A stretch of 64,000 bases of DNA from NCBI RefSeq assembly GCF_003971065.1, contig NZ_RYDV01000001.1:372001-436000 (forward strand), given 5' to 3'. The stretch is from Candidimonas sp. SYP-B2681. GTDB taxonomy: Bacteria; Pseudomonadota; Gammaproteobacteria; Burkholderiales; Burkholderiaceae_B. Position 1 is the stretch's first letter. Each line of letters starts with the position of its first letter. The translations under genes were made by a program, and so were the position numbers. The notes under the pieces were generated by a model. That model was given only the letters and a program-made list of their open reading frames with translations. It made no database searches and was not told where the DNA came from. Of this stretch, positions 1-10,721 are shown one piece after another.

Positions 1-313
1 GTTCGAGCTGCCTGAAGGCAAGCGCAAGTTGCTGGACGTAGCAATGGCGCTGGCTTTACGTCCAAAATTGCTGATTATGGACGAGCCCACCAGCGGCGTG
101 GCGTCGGAAGACAAACATAGCTTGATGGAAACTGTGATGCATGCACTTGATGAGCGCAAGGTTACAAGCTGGTTCGTCGAGCACGACGTGGATATCGTAG
201 CCCGCTATGCGACCCGGGTCGCTGCGTGGATCGCGGGCAAGGTGGCAGCCGACGGCACACCTGCCGAAGTCTTGAACAATCCGCAAATCAAAAGCGAAGT
301 GCTAGGGACCTGA
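1..313 (+). CDS. ABC transporter ATP-binding protein, LivG type (5' end outside window)
   Basis: This is the C-terminal part of a branched-chain-amino-acid-type (HAAT family) ABC ATPase. The frame is open from base 2, so the start lies outside the window. Visible are the end of the signature region (GKRKLLDVAMALAL), Walker B (LLIMDEPTSG) and the switch histidine (VEHDVD). The tail (AAWIAGKVAADGTPAEVL) has the usual LivG/LivF ending. The stop is 3 bases before the next ATPase gene, so the two are almost certainly translated together and form the cytoplasmic ATPase pair of one importer. The permeases would lie to the left. The substrate cannot be read from this fragment. Confidence 0.9.
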   Translation, partial: FELPEGKRKLLDVAMALALRPKLLIMDEPTSGVASEDKHSLMETVMHALDERKVTSWFVEHDVDIVARYATRVAAWIAGKVAADGTPAEVLNNPQIKSEVLGT

Positions 314-316
314 GTC

Positions 317-973
317 ATGCTAGAGCTATCCAATGTCAATGTGGACCTGGCGGGCCACCGAATTTTGCGAGACGTCAGTGCCAAGTTTGAAAAGGGCCGC
401 ACCATTGGGATCGTGGGCCGCAATGGCGCCGGTAAAACCACATTGCTGCGCTCCATCATGGGGTTGATCAAGGTCCGGTCTGGCCAGATTTTTTTTGACG
501 AAATTGAATTAAGTCATTTGCCCGGACACCAAAGAGCGGCACTGAACGTTGGGTATGCGCCAGAAGACCGAGTCATTTTCCCGACCATGTCAGTGCAGGA
601 AAACCTGACCTTGCCGTGCGAGGTGCAGGGCCAGTCCAAAGCCCAGATTAAAGCGCGCATCGATACCGTTTTGAATGTCGTCCCCCAGATCGAACCCATG
701 CTGGCTCGATCCGGGTCCGCTCTGTCGGGAGGGCAGGGCAAAATGGTCGCTCTAGGGCGCGCCGTGATGGTGGGCACGCGACTGTTGATGCTGGATGAAC
801 CCTTTCAGGGTCTCGCGCCCAAACTGGCTCGCGAATATACCGAAGCGCTTGGAAGACTGAAAGACATGCAACCTGACATCTGCATCGTCATTACCGAATC
901 GAATATTAAATTGCTGGGCAACATCCCCGACCAAATCTGGACGATCGAACGGGGTTCCATCGCCTTGAACTGA
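317..973 (+). CDS. ABC transporter ATP-binding protein, LivF type
   Basis: 218-residue cytoplasmic ATPase, slightly shorter than the 230-240 residues usual for LivF. Walker A is GRNGAGKT near residue 36, the signature is LSGGQGK near 138, and Walker B is LLMLDEPFQGLAP. It starts 3 bases after the LivG-type gene and is followed by three dehydrogenases and a matching periplasmic binding protein on the same strand. Together these suggest a dedicated importer whose substrate is oxidised by the neighbouring enzymes. HAAT-family transporters also carry ureas, amides and aromatic acids, so an amino-acid substrate should not be assumed. Confidence 0.9.
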   Translation: MLELSNVNVDLAGHRILRDVSAKFEKGRTIGIVGRNGAGKTTLLRSIMGLIKVRSGQIFFDEIELSHLPGHQRAALNVGYAPEDRVIFPTMSVQENLTLPCEVQGQSKAQIKARIDTVLNVVPQIEPMLARSGSALSGGQGKMVALGRAVMVGTRLLMLDEPFQGLAPKLAREYTEALGRLKDMQPDICIVITESNIKLLGNIPDQIWTIERGSIALN

Positions 974-1004
974 ATGCTTAAAGATACGACACGGAGACAC
1001 CTTT

Positions 1005-2441
1005 ATGACACAAATGATTATCAACGGTAAGCAGGTCGATGCAGTAAACAAGGCAACACTGGACGTCTGGTCGCCTACCGACGGGACGGTATTTACGACG
1101 ATTCCCCGCGGGCAAGAAGCCGATGTCGACCTTGCCGTTACTGCGGCGCGTCAGGCGCTTAACGGCGCCTGGGGTAAGTTGACAGCCATGGACCGCGGGC
1201 GGCTCCTGACTCGTTTAAGCGAAAGTATTCTGGAACACAAAGAAGAATTGGCGCAGCTCGAGTCCAAAGACACTGGGAAACCGCTCTCGACATCGCGCGT
1301 TGACATTACCGTGCTGGCACGTTATTTCGAGTTTTACGGCGGCGCAGCCGACAAGGTCCATGGTGAAACCATTCCGTTTCAAACGGACTATGCGGTGCAA
1401 GTGATTCGTGAACCCTTAGGCGTCACGGCGCACATCATTCCATGGAATTACCCTGCCCAAATGTTTGGACGCAGTGTGGCGCCCGCTCTGGCAATGGGTA
1501 ACGCCAGTGTCGTCAAGCCCGCCGAAGATGCATGCCTGTCTATCGTTCGCGTCGCTGAATTGGCACTTGAAGTCGGTTTCCCACCGGGCGCCTTGAATGT
1601 CGTCACCGGACTGGGCGAAGAAGCCGGCGCAAGCCTGTCGAAGCATCACGATATCAATTTCGTGACGTTTACGGGTTCGAACGAAGTAGGTGTCCTGATT
1701 CAGCAAGCCGCGGCGCTCAATGCCGTGAAGTGTGTGCTGGAATTGGGCGGGAAGTCTGCGCACATTGTTTTTAATGACGCCAATTTCAAGCTTGCGATCC
1801 CCGCTATCGTCAAAGGAATCGTCCATAACACCGGGCAAACATGCACGGCAGGAAGCCGTTTGCTGGTGCAAGAAGACATTTATTCCGATTTTGTTTCCGA
1901 GCTGGCCCTAGAGTTTTCGAAGGTACGCGCCGGTACGCCAGAAATGGACTTGACTTGCGGTCCGGTCGTCAATAAGGCGCAATTCGATCGCGTCAATCGA
2001 TACATTAAGAAAGGCTTGGCTGATGGGCTGAAAGTCGTGGCCGAAGGAAGCATCGCAGATGGCGTGCCCAAGGGCGGCTACTTTGTGAAGCCAACGCTCT
2101 TCAGTTCCCCCAACCACGATAGCGATTTACTTACTCAGGAAATTTTTGGGCCGGTTCTTGTTGCATTGCCATTCAAAGATGAAGCCGATGCAATCCGTCT
2201 TTCCAATGCGACCGATTATGGACTGCTAGGCGCCGTATGGACAGAAAATGGCGGCCGTCAACAGCGCGTTGCCAGGGGCATGAAATGTGGCCAAGTCTAC
2301 ATTAACGGCTTTGGTGCCGGAGGCGGGGTTGAGCTTCCCTTCGGTGGGGTAAAGAAAAGCGGTCATGGCCGTGAAAAGGGCTTTGTTGCCCTCGAGGAAA
2401 TGAGCACGACAAAAACCATCGTCCAGTATTACGGTGAATAA
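1005..2441 (+). CDS. NAD(P)-dependent aldehyde dehydrogenase
   Basis: 478-residue ALDH-superfamily enzyme of normal length that oxidises an aldehyde to the acid. The NAD-binding half includes the IPWNYP motif. The general base is Glu246 in LELGGKS and the nucleophile is Cys280 in NTGQTCTAGSR. The C-terminal EIFGPVL and PFGGVKKSGHGRE motifs are intact. A purine-rich site (ACGGAGACACC) precedes the ATG. It sits between the transporter ATPases and an SDR plus a zinc alcohol dehydrogenase, so it probably carries out the last oxidation of an imported alcohol or an aldehyde made from it. The closest family (betaine aldehyde, vanillin or semialdehyde type) cannot be settled by eye. Confidence 0.92.
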   Translation: MTQMIINGKQVDAVNKATLDVWSPTDGTVFTTIPRGQEADVDLAVTAARQALNGAWGKLTAMDRGRLLTRLSESILEHKEELAQLESKDTGKPLSTSRVDITVLARYFEFYGGAADKVHGETIPFQTDYAVQVIREPLGVTAHIIPWNYPAQMFGRSVAPALAMGNASVVKPAEDACLSIVRVAELALEVGFPPGALNVVTGLGEEAGASLSKHHDINFVTFTGSNEVGVLIQQAAALNAVKCVLELGGKSAHIVFNDANFKLAIPAIVKGIVHNTGQTCTAGSRLLVQEDIYSDFVSELALEFSKVRAGTPEMDLTCGPVVNKAQFDRVNRYIKKGLADGLKVVAEGSIADGVPKGGYFVKPTLFSSPNHDSDLLTQEIFGPVLVALPFKDEADAIRLSNATDYGLLGAVWTENGGRQQRVARGMKCGQVYINGFGAGGGVELPFGGVKKSGHGREKGFVALEEMSTTKTIVQYYGE

Positions 2442-2464
2442 TCAATAAGCATTTGGAGGCAGGC

Positions 2465-3217
2465 ATGGGGCAATTGAAAGATAAGGTCGCAATCGTTACG
2501 GGTGCAGGCAGTGGTTTCGGCGAAGGGATCGCAAAACTGTTTGCGAAAGAGGGTGCTAAAGTCGTTATTGCCGACATCAATAAAAAAGCCGCCGATCGCG
2601 TTGCCAGCGAAATTGGCAGTGTTGCGCTGGCATTGGAAATCGATGTTTCGAACCGGGAAGACGTCAATAGTCTGATCAAATCGTGCCAGGCCGAATTCGG
2701 TTCGGTTGACATCGTCGTCAACAACGCTGCCATCACCCATAAGAATCAGCCCATGCTCGATGTCGACGAAGCGATGTTTGACCGCATGTTCGATGTCAAC
2801 GTGAAGTCAATCTATTACATGACGCAAGCCGTCGTGCCGGTGATGCGGGCGCAGGGTAAGGGCGTGATTCTGAATATTGGTTCGACCGCCGGAATTCGTC
2901 CGCGGCCGGGTTTAAGTTGGTATAACGCGACGAAAGGCGCCGTCAACATACTGTCAAAGTCCATGGCGGTGGAACTTGGACCCGACAATATTCGTGTTAA
3001 CGCAATTTGTCCTGTCATGGGTATCACTGGAATGTTCGAGCTTTTTATGGGCCTGCCTGACACCCCTGAAAATCGCGCCAAGTTTGTCTCTACTATTCCC
3101 CTGGGTCGCTTCTGCATGCCGTCTGATGTGGCTGCGGCAGCGTTGTTTCTTGCAAGCGACGCGGCCGAGTTCATCACCGGTGTCGAGTTCCCGGTGGATG
3201 GTGGCCGTACCGTTTAA
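2465..3217 (+). CDS. SDR-family oxidoreductase (FabG-like)
   Basis: 250-residue classical short-chain dehydrogenase. The cofactor motif TGAGSGFG is near the N-terminus, NNAAIT follows in mid protein, and the catalytic Ser and Tyr-x3-Lys lie in NIGSTAG and WYNATKG. The C-terminus (GVEFPVDGGRTV) is typical. The ATG at 2465 is preferred over an in-frame TTG at 2453 because GGAGG lies just before it. The gene is part of the transporter/dehydrogenase operon (23 bases after the ALDH gene, 25 before the alcohol dehydrogenase gene). It probably oxidises a hydroxyl or reduces a keto intermediate of the imported compound; the substrate is unknown. Confidence 0.9.
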   Translation: MGQLKDKVAIVTGAGSGFGEGIAKLFAKEGAKVVIADINKKAADRVASEIGSVALALEIDVSNREDVNSLIKSCQAEFGSVDIVVNNAAITHKNQPMLDVDEAMFDRMFDVNVKSIYYMTQAVVPVMRAQGKGVILNIGSTAGIRPRPGLSWYNATKGAVNILSKSMAVELGPDNIRVNAICPVMGITGMFELFMGLPDTPENRAKFVSTIPLGRFCMPSDVAAAALFLASDAAEFITGVEFPVDGGRTV

Positions 3218-3242
3218 CCCTATTCCTTTGGATGGACGCCCC

Positions 3243-4367
3243 ATGAAGATCAGAGCAGCGCTTCTGCGCGAAATAGGCCTGCCAGCCCCTTACTCCACGT
3301 CCCGGCCTTTAAGCATCACCGAAGTCGAGCTGGACCCACCCGGCCCGGGCGAGGTCCTGATAAAAATTTGGGCGGCCGGACTGTGCCATTCCGACCTGTC
3401 GGTCATTAATGGAGATCGTCCGCGTGGCGTTCCGATCGTACTGGGGCACGAGTCTTCGGCGGAGGTCATGGAAGTGGGGGCCGGGGTCACGGACCTTAAG
3501 GCCGGCGATCATGTTGTGATGGTTTTTGTGCCGGCCTGCGGATATTGCAATCCGTGCATGGAGGCGCGACCTGCCTTGTGCGAACCCGGAGCCCTCGCCA
3601 ATACCCAGGGCACCTTGCTGGGCGGTGCACGGCGCCTCCACATTGGCGACGAATATCTGAATCATCATACCGGAGTCTCTTGCTTTGCCGACCATGCTGT
3701 CGTATCGCGCCGGTCCTGCGTCAAAGTGAATGTCGATATTACCCATCGCGAAGCGGCTCTATTTGGCTGCGCGGTGCTCACCGGGGCCGGAGCGGTCATC
3801 AACCGGGCCCGAATCAAGGTGGGCGACACTGCCGCAGTCGTGGGGTTGGGCGGTGTAGGCTTAAGCGCATTGCTCGCTGCCGTGGCCGCTGGCGCTCGCC
3901 GTGTCGTGGCCATCGACCTTAGCGACGAGAAACTGCAGCTTGCGCAGGAACTAGGGGCGACCCACGTGGTCAACCCGCGCAATGTAAAAACTGACGATGA
4001 TCTGTACGATATGGCGGGCGGGCGGGTCGATTATGGCTTCGATATGGCAGGCGCCATCCCGGCGTTCGAAACGGCCTACAAATTGACTCGCCGCGGAGGG
4101 GCAACAATCACTTCAGGATTGCCAAACCCCAAGCTGACTTTTCCCTTGTCGCTGTCGCAAATGGTAGGCGAAGAGCGCGAAATTCGTGGCAGCTATCTTG
4201 GGTCCGGCGTGCCGGCCATCGACATCAGTCGATACATCGATTTGTACAAGGCAGGCCGGTTGCCCGTGAACCAGCTTATGGGAAGGTCATTCTCCCTGGA
4301 CCACATCAACGAAGGATTCGATCATCTGGCATCGGGCAGCAGTCTGCGAGACGCCATCATTTTTTAA
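3243..4367 (+). CDS. Zinc-dependent alcohol dehydrogenase (MDR family)
   Basis: 374-residue medium-chain dehydrogenase resembling class III / long-chain zinc enzymes. Catalytic zinc residues are visible in GLCHSD, LGHES and FGCAV. The structural-zinc cysteines form CGYCNPCMEARPALC, and the NAD fold has VVGLGGVGLSA. The open frame extends 267 bases upstream, but that part lies inside the preceding SDR gene. The ATG at 3243, where MKIRAALLREIG matches the usual N-terminus, is the better start. With the adjacent aldehyde dehydrogenase it could turn an alcohol into an acid. Operon position between the SDR and the binding protein supports a common substrate with the transporter. Confidence 0.9.
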   Translation: MKIRAALLREIGLPAPYSTSRPLSITEVELDPPGPGEVLIKIWAAGLCHSDLSVINGDRPRGVPIVLGHESSAEVMEVGAGVTDLKAGDHVVMVFVPACGYCNPCMEARPALCEPGALANTQGTLLGGARRLHIGDEYLNHHTGVSCFADHAVVSRRSCVKVNVDITHREAALFGCAVLTGAGAVINRARIKVGDTAAVVGLGGVGLSALLAAVAAGARRVVAIDLSDEKLQLAQELGATHVVNPRNVKTDDDLYDMAGGRVDYGFDMAGAIPAFETAYKLTRRGGATITSGLPNPKLTFPLSLSQMVGEEREIRGSYLGSGVPAIDISRYIDLYKAGRLPVNQLMGRSFSLDHINEGFDHLASGSSLRDAIIF

Positions 4368-4403
4368 CAGCGGTGAATCTTAGAAAAACCAATGGAGATA
4401 TAA

Positions 4404-5708
4404 ATGATTAAAAACAGACTGGCGTCTTTGCTAGGAGCCGTGCTTCTGGCGGGTACAAGCGGGCTCTCCCTTGCCGCAGACAAGCCCAAGGAACTCAATA
4501 TCGGCATCTCGACCTATCTATCGGGCTCGGCTTCCGTCTTTGGCGTGCCGGCCCGTCATGCAGCCGAAATCCTGATTAACGACATGAATGCCAACGGTGG
4601 CATCGGTGGGGTCAAGATCGTACCCAGTTATATCGATGAGGGCGGCGGTGGCGAGAAGCTTCTGTCCGAGTATCGCCGTCTAGCCGAGGGCGGAACACGG
4701 GTCATGCTTTCGGCCATTTCTAGCGGACACTGCAATATTGTTGCTCCGGTAGCAGAAGACCTCAAAGTCCTGAACGTAATGTGGGACTGCGGCACAGAGA
4801 AGGCCCTGGAAGGTAAAAACTATAAGTACGTCGTTCGCACCCAGGCCAATGCGACGACCGAGATGGTCGCCCAGGTGCTGTACCTGATGAAGGTCAAGCC
4901 CGATTTCAAGACATTGGCCATCGTAAACCAGGACTACGCATGGGGACGCGATTCGCGCGATATCTTCCTGGCGGCACTGAAGAAGTTCAAGCCTGACGTC
5001 AAGGTCGTTGCTGAAATGTTCCCGAAGTTCGGAGCAGCCGATTTCTCGACTGAAATCAGCCGCTTGCAGGCGTTGCGCCCAGACGTAATTCTGTCAACCT
5101 CATGGGGCGGCGACCTGGATAACTTCGTGCGCCAAGCCTCGCAGCGCAATCTTTTCAAGAATTCTACCTTTGTGCTGTCGCTGGCAGAAAGTTCTCTGGA
5201 ACGCTTAGGAAATTCTTTACCTGAAGGCGTAATCGTCGGTGCCCGGGGTGATCACTACTTCCTGCACCCCGAAACGAAAGATGACCCCAAGCACATGGAA
5301 TTCGTGAAGAAATTTCACGATAAGACGGGCGCCTATCCCATTTACTCTGTCTATCACATGGTTCAGGCCCTAAATGGCCTGAAGGCTGGGTACGAGAAAG
5401 CCCTGAAGGACACCGGAGGCGCGTGGCCTACCCCGGAACAGGTGGCCGCGGCGATGCACGATGTCAGTTTCAAAGGGTATGGTCGTGAGGTGAAAATGCA
5501 TCGGGCCGACGGCCAGGCATTGGAAGCTCAGCTCTTTGGTATTACCAAGAAAAGCGATAAGTATCCCTTCAAGGTCTTGGAAAATATTACGATCATTCCA
5601 GCAGAGTTGGTCACGCCCCCGGTGACCGAAACTTCTTTAGGCTGGATCAACGACAGTCTCAAGCCAGAGGTATTGAAGAGCGACCTGATTAAGACCTATA
5701 GCAACTAA
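4404..5708 (+). CDS. Periplasmic substrate-binding protein of a Liv-type ABC transporter
   Basis: 434-residue Peripla_BP_6-type protein. A Sec signal peptide covers residues 1 to about 25 (basic MIKNR, hydrophobic LLGAVLLAG, cleavage near SLAA). The mature part begins KELNIGISTYLSG and shows the two-lobed Leu/Ile/Val-binding-protein pattern. GGAG stands before the ATG at a good distance. This is the last gene of the left operon and is followed by a strong terminator. It captures the ligand for the LivG/LivF-type ATPases encoded upstream. Three dehydrogenases between ATPase and binding-protein genes suggest the ligand is an alcohol or aldehyde, or is degraded through one. Confidence 0.9.
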   Translation: MIKNRLASLLGAVLLAGTSGLSLAADKPKELNIGISTYLSGSASVFGVPARHAAEILINDMNANGGIGGVKIVPSYIDEGGGGEKLLSEYRRLAEGGTRVMLSAISSGHCNIVAPVAEDLKVLNVMWDCGTEKALEGKNYKYVVRTQANATTEMVAQVLYLMKVKPDFKTLAIVNQDYAWGRDSRDIFLAALKKFKPDVKVVAEMFPKFGAADFSTEISRLQALRPDVILSTSWGGDLDNFVRQASQRNLFKNSTFVLSLAESSLERLGNSLPEGVIVGARGDHYFLHPETKDDPKHMEFVKKFHDKTGAYPIYSVYHMVQALNGLKAGYEKALKDTGGAWPTPEQVAAAMHDVSFKGYGREVKMHRADGQALEAQLFGITKKSDKYPFKVLENITIIPAELVTPPVTETSLGWINDSLKPEVLKSDLIKTYSN

Positions 5709-5744
5709 GCGGCGCGGCATTCCGTTCCAATTGCCGCAATTTGA

Positions 5745-5783
5745 AAAACGCCCGCATCAGCTTATGGCGAATGCGGGCGTTTT
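5745..5783. terminator. Bidirectional intrinsic terminator
   Basis: Perfect 13-bp stem: AAAACGCCCGCAT at 5745-5757 pairs with ATGCGGGCGTTTT at 5771-5783, with a 13-base loop. The A-run and T-run on either side make it usable from both strands. It lies between the convergent binding-protein gene and the yheS-like gene. Confidence 0.9.
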
Positions 5784-5828
5784 CATGACACCAGAATAGC
5801 AATTCAGAATACGAAGGCAGGCCGTGAA

Positions 5829-7763
5829 CTAGTTAGCCATGATGGCTTCCAGTTCTTCTTGCAGCGTTAGCCATTGCTCTTCAAGCTCGCCATGTTTTTT
5901 TACGAGTTCGCCATGCTCGCCCAGCACGTTGATGCGTTCGTCCCGACGAGCATCCGTATACAGCTCAGGATCGGCAATTAGCGCATCCAGTTCGCTCATC
6001 CGCTTGCTGGCCTTTTCCATGTCGGCTTCAATTTTCTTTAACTTGTTGTCCAGTGGCTTGCGCAAGTCTGATACGCGTTGGCGTTCTTCCGCCTCGAGGC
6101 GGCGCTGCATCTTGCGATCGACGCTCGACGCTGCCCCATCGATACATTGAACCTCGTTGCGGGCCTCGCTGCGGGCCGCAGCGGAACGCGCCGCTAGCCA
6201 TTCTCGATAGTCCTCCAGGTCGCCATCGAACTCGTGCACTTGGCCATCGGCGACTATCCAGAAGCTATCGACGGTGGTGCGCAGCAGATGTCTATCGTGC
6301 GACACCAGCAATACGCTACCCGCGAACTCGGCCAGCGCTCTTGCAAGCGCTTCGCGAGTGTCAACGTCCAGGTGATTGCTGGGCTCATCCAGTAACAGCA
6401 AGTTGGGTTTCTGCCAAACGATAAGCGACAGGGCAAGGCGTGCTTTTTCTCCGCCGGACATGGGCGCGACTTTGCTGTTGACGGTGTCACCGCTGAACCC
6501 GAACCCGCCCAGATAATTGCGCAGTTCTTGTTCGCGCGTTTGTGGCGAGAGCCTCATGAGGTGTTGCAGCGGAGTGGATTCAAGGTCCAGCATATCAAGC
6601 TGATGCTGAGCGAAGTAGCCGATCTCCAGCCCTTTTGAGGCTCGGCGTTCTCCCGCCAGCACAGGAAGTTCTTCGGCCAGAGTTTTGATCAATGTACTCT
6701 TTCCCGCGCCATTAACCCCGAGCACACCAATACGTCCGCCGCCGCGCACCATCAGCTTTACATTCTTCAGTACCGTTCTGGCATTGTCGTTTGCATCCCT
6801 ATATCCAGTAGATACATTGTCTAGCACCAAGAGCGGATCCGGCATGCTTGTAGGCGTGGGAATACGTATGTCGATACCTGCCTCAACCTGTAAGGGCGCC
6901 AAGACTTCCATCCGCGCGAGTGCCTTGACACGGCTCTGTGCCTGTTTCGCTTTGGTGGCCTTTGCCTTGAAGCGATCAATGAAGCCTTGCAATCGTGCCG
7001 TTTCCCGGGTTTGGCGATCTCGCGCCAAATGGGTCTGGCGCAGGCGTTCGGCGCGCTGCGTCAGGAAGTCCTCGTAGCCGCCGCGATATCGCACGAGTTT
7101 GCCCTGATCAAAGTGCAGTATGGTTTTCGCCACAGCGTCGAGGAACTCGGTGTCGTGTGAAATCAGCAAGACCGTGCCGTCATAGGCGGCTAGCCAGCGT
7201 TCCAGCCACAACATGGCGTCCAGATCCAGGTGGTTGGTGGGTTCATCAAGCAATAGCAATTCGGAGGGCGCCATAAGCGCCCGTGCGAGCGAGAGCCGCA
7301 TTTGCCAGCCGCCGGAGAAACTTTTTACAGGATTAAGCCACTGATCGGGGGCAAACCCCAAACCTGCCAGTAACTGTTCTGCTCTTGAAGGAGCACTCCA
7401 TGCGTCGGCCTCTACCAGCGCCGACTCGAGTTCGGCGATACGGTGACCATTATCGTCTGCTATGGTGGCTCGCTCAGCTTGCAGATGCCTTAAATGCGTG
7501 TCGCCGTCGATAACGAACTCGCGAGCAGGAAGGTCGATCGCGCTGATTTCCTGTTCGACGCTGGCGATACGCCATCCCGCAGGCAGGAACACGGTTCCGG
7601 CATCGCCGTCCAAGCGCCCCTGCAGCAAAGAAAATAAGGTGGACTTTCCCGCTCCATTCTTGCCTACGATGCCCACCCGTTCACCCGGGTTAATGACGAA
7701 GTCCGTTTCGTCAAGCAGTACTTTGACGCCCCGACGTAGTGTTAAACCAGTGGCACGAATCAC
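5829..7763 (-). CDS. yheS: ABC-F family ATPase, YheS type
   Basis: 644-residue soluble protein with two ABC ATPase domains and no membrane segments, as in ABC-F proteins that act on ribosomes. The first domain has Walker A GKNGAGKS, signature FSGGWQMR and Walker B LLLLDEPTNHLDLD. The second has GVNGAGKS, MSGGEKAR and LLLLDEPSNHLDVD. The interdomain linker is rich in Arg/Lys/Ala, and a charged coiled-coil tail fills about the last 110 residues. Length and linker fit E. coli YheS better than Uup or EttA. It overlaps prmB by 4 bases (ATGA), so the two are translationally coupled. A role in translation is family knowledge, not visible here. Confidence 0.88.
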   Translation of the reverse strand: MIRATGLTLRRGVKVLLDETDFVINPGERVGIVGKNGAGKSTLFSLLQGRLDGDAGTVFLPAGWRIASVEQEISAIDLPAREFVIDGDTHLRHLQAERATIADDNGHRIAELESALVEADAWSAPSRAEQLLAGLGFAPDQWLNPVKSFSGGWQMRLSLARALMAPSELLLLDEPTNHLDLDAMLWLERWLAAYDGTVLLISHDTEFLDAVAKTILHFDQGKLVRYRGGYEDFLTQRAERLRQTHLARDRQTRETARLQGFIDRFKAKATKAKQAQSRVKALARMEVLAPLQVEAGIDIRIPTPTSMPDPLLVLDNVSTGYRDANDNARTVLKNVKLMVRGGGRIGVLGVNGAGKSTLIKTLAEELPVLAGERRASKGLEIGYFAQHQLDMLDLESTPLQHLMRLSPQTREQELRNYLGGFGFSGDTVNSKVAPMSGGEKARLALSLIVWQKPNLLLLDEPSNHLDVDTREALARALAEFAGSVLLVSHDRHLLRTTVDSFWIVADGQVHEFDGDLEDYREWLAARSAAARSEARNEVQCIDGAASSVDRKMQRRLEAEERQRVSDLRKPLDNKLKKIEADMEKASKRMSELDALIADPELYTDARRDERINVLGEHGELVKKHGELEEQWLTLQEELEAIMAN

Positions 7764-8656
7764 GACGCTAACTGTTCCCGGGTAAGCAACAGGATCTGGT
7801 CTTCCGTGTTTTCAGTGCTAAGCCACACAGGGTCCAGATCCGGAAACGCGGCAATGAAGTTTTCGTATTCATTTCCGATTTCGAGTACGAGCAAGCCAGT
7901 GGGCGCCATGAAGTCAGGCGCGGCCAGCAACAGGCGTCGAATCAGGTCCATGCCATCTTCACCGCCCGCCAGCGCCATGGTGGGCTCGTGTCGGTATTCG
8001 GCAGGCAAGCCTTCCATTGAGTGGTTGTTGACGTAGGGCGGGTTGCAGATAATGACTTGATATTCGCATTGGGGCAACTGATCGAAGAGGTCGCTGCGAT
8101 GCGTTGTGATGCGGCCATCGAGTCCCGAAAGTTCAATGTTTTCGTCGGCCACTTCAAGGGCATGTTCGGAGAGGTCCACAGCATCGACCTGGGCGTTCTC
8201 GAAGGCCAATGCGGCCAGCACGGCCAGACAACCGGACCCGGTGCATAGGTCCAGCACGAAATTGACTTCTGCCGGATCCGCAACCCAAGGACTCAAGCCG
8301 TTGGACAATAGCTCTGAAATAGGAGAGCGGGGCACTATGACTCGCTGATCCACTACAAAGCGATGGCCTTGTAGCCACGCTTCGCCGGTCAGGTAGGCCG
8401 CGGGCACCCTTTCATTCATGCGCTGTTCCACTAGTTTCAGGAAACGCTCACGCTCTTGGGGCAGCACTCGTGCATCAAGAAAGGGCTCAAGTGTATCCAG
8501 GGGCAGATGCAGCGTATGCAGCAGGAGGTAGGCCGCTTCGTCCCAGGCATTGTCGCTGCCATGTCCGAACGAAAGCTTGGAACTGTTGAATTGCGTAATG
8601 GCATAACGCAGCAGATCGCGAAGGGTGAATAGCTCTTGGTGGGCGGTGTCGTACAT
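7760..8656 (-). CDS. prmB: Ribosomal protein L3 N5-glutamine methyltransferase PrmB
   Basis: 298-residue SAM-dependent methyltransferase of the HemK/PrmB family. The SAM motif is DLCTGSGCLA and the glutamine-binding motif is NPPYV. The stretch after it (EYRHEPTMALAGG) is typical of PrmB rather than PrmC. It methylates a glutamine of ribosomal protein L3. It follows dapE by about 11 bases and overlaps yheS by 4, so it is the fourth gene of the dapC-dapD-dapE-prmB-yheS series on this strand. The pairing of a ribosome-modifying enzyme with an ABC-F protein is functionally sensible. Confidence 0.93.
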   Translation of the reverse strand: MYDTAHQELFTLRDLLRYAITQFNSSKLSFGHGSDNAWDEAAYLLLHTLHLPLDTLEPFLDARVLPQERERFLKLVEQRMNERVPAAYLTGEAWLQGHRFVVDQRVIVPRSPISELLSNGLSPWVADPAEVNFVLDLCTGSGCLAVLAALAFENAQVDAVDLSEHALEVADENIELSGLDGRITTHRSDLFDQLPQCEYQVIICNPPYVNNHSMEGLPAEYRHEPTMALAGGEDGMDLIRRLLLAAPDFMAPTGLLVLEIGNEYENFIAAFPDLDPVWLSTENTEDQILLLTREQLAS

Positions 8657-8667
8657 GAGATTTCCAA

Positions 8668-10631
<1,964 letters not shown>

Positions 10632-10721
10632 AGGCGTTGTCGTTCGTTGTTTGATGCAAGGTTTTGAAAGCCTCAAAGCGGTCTTGCCACTGGCGAAAGG
10701 CAAAAGTACGTTTTGTAGCGG

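Noticed and set aside
2976-3242. N-terminal extension of the zinc alcohol dehydrogenase
   Set aside because: It would lie inside the preceding SDR gene in another frame; MKIRAALL at 3243 matches the family start.
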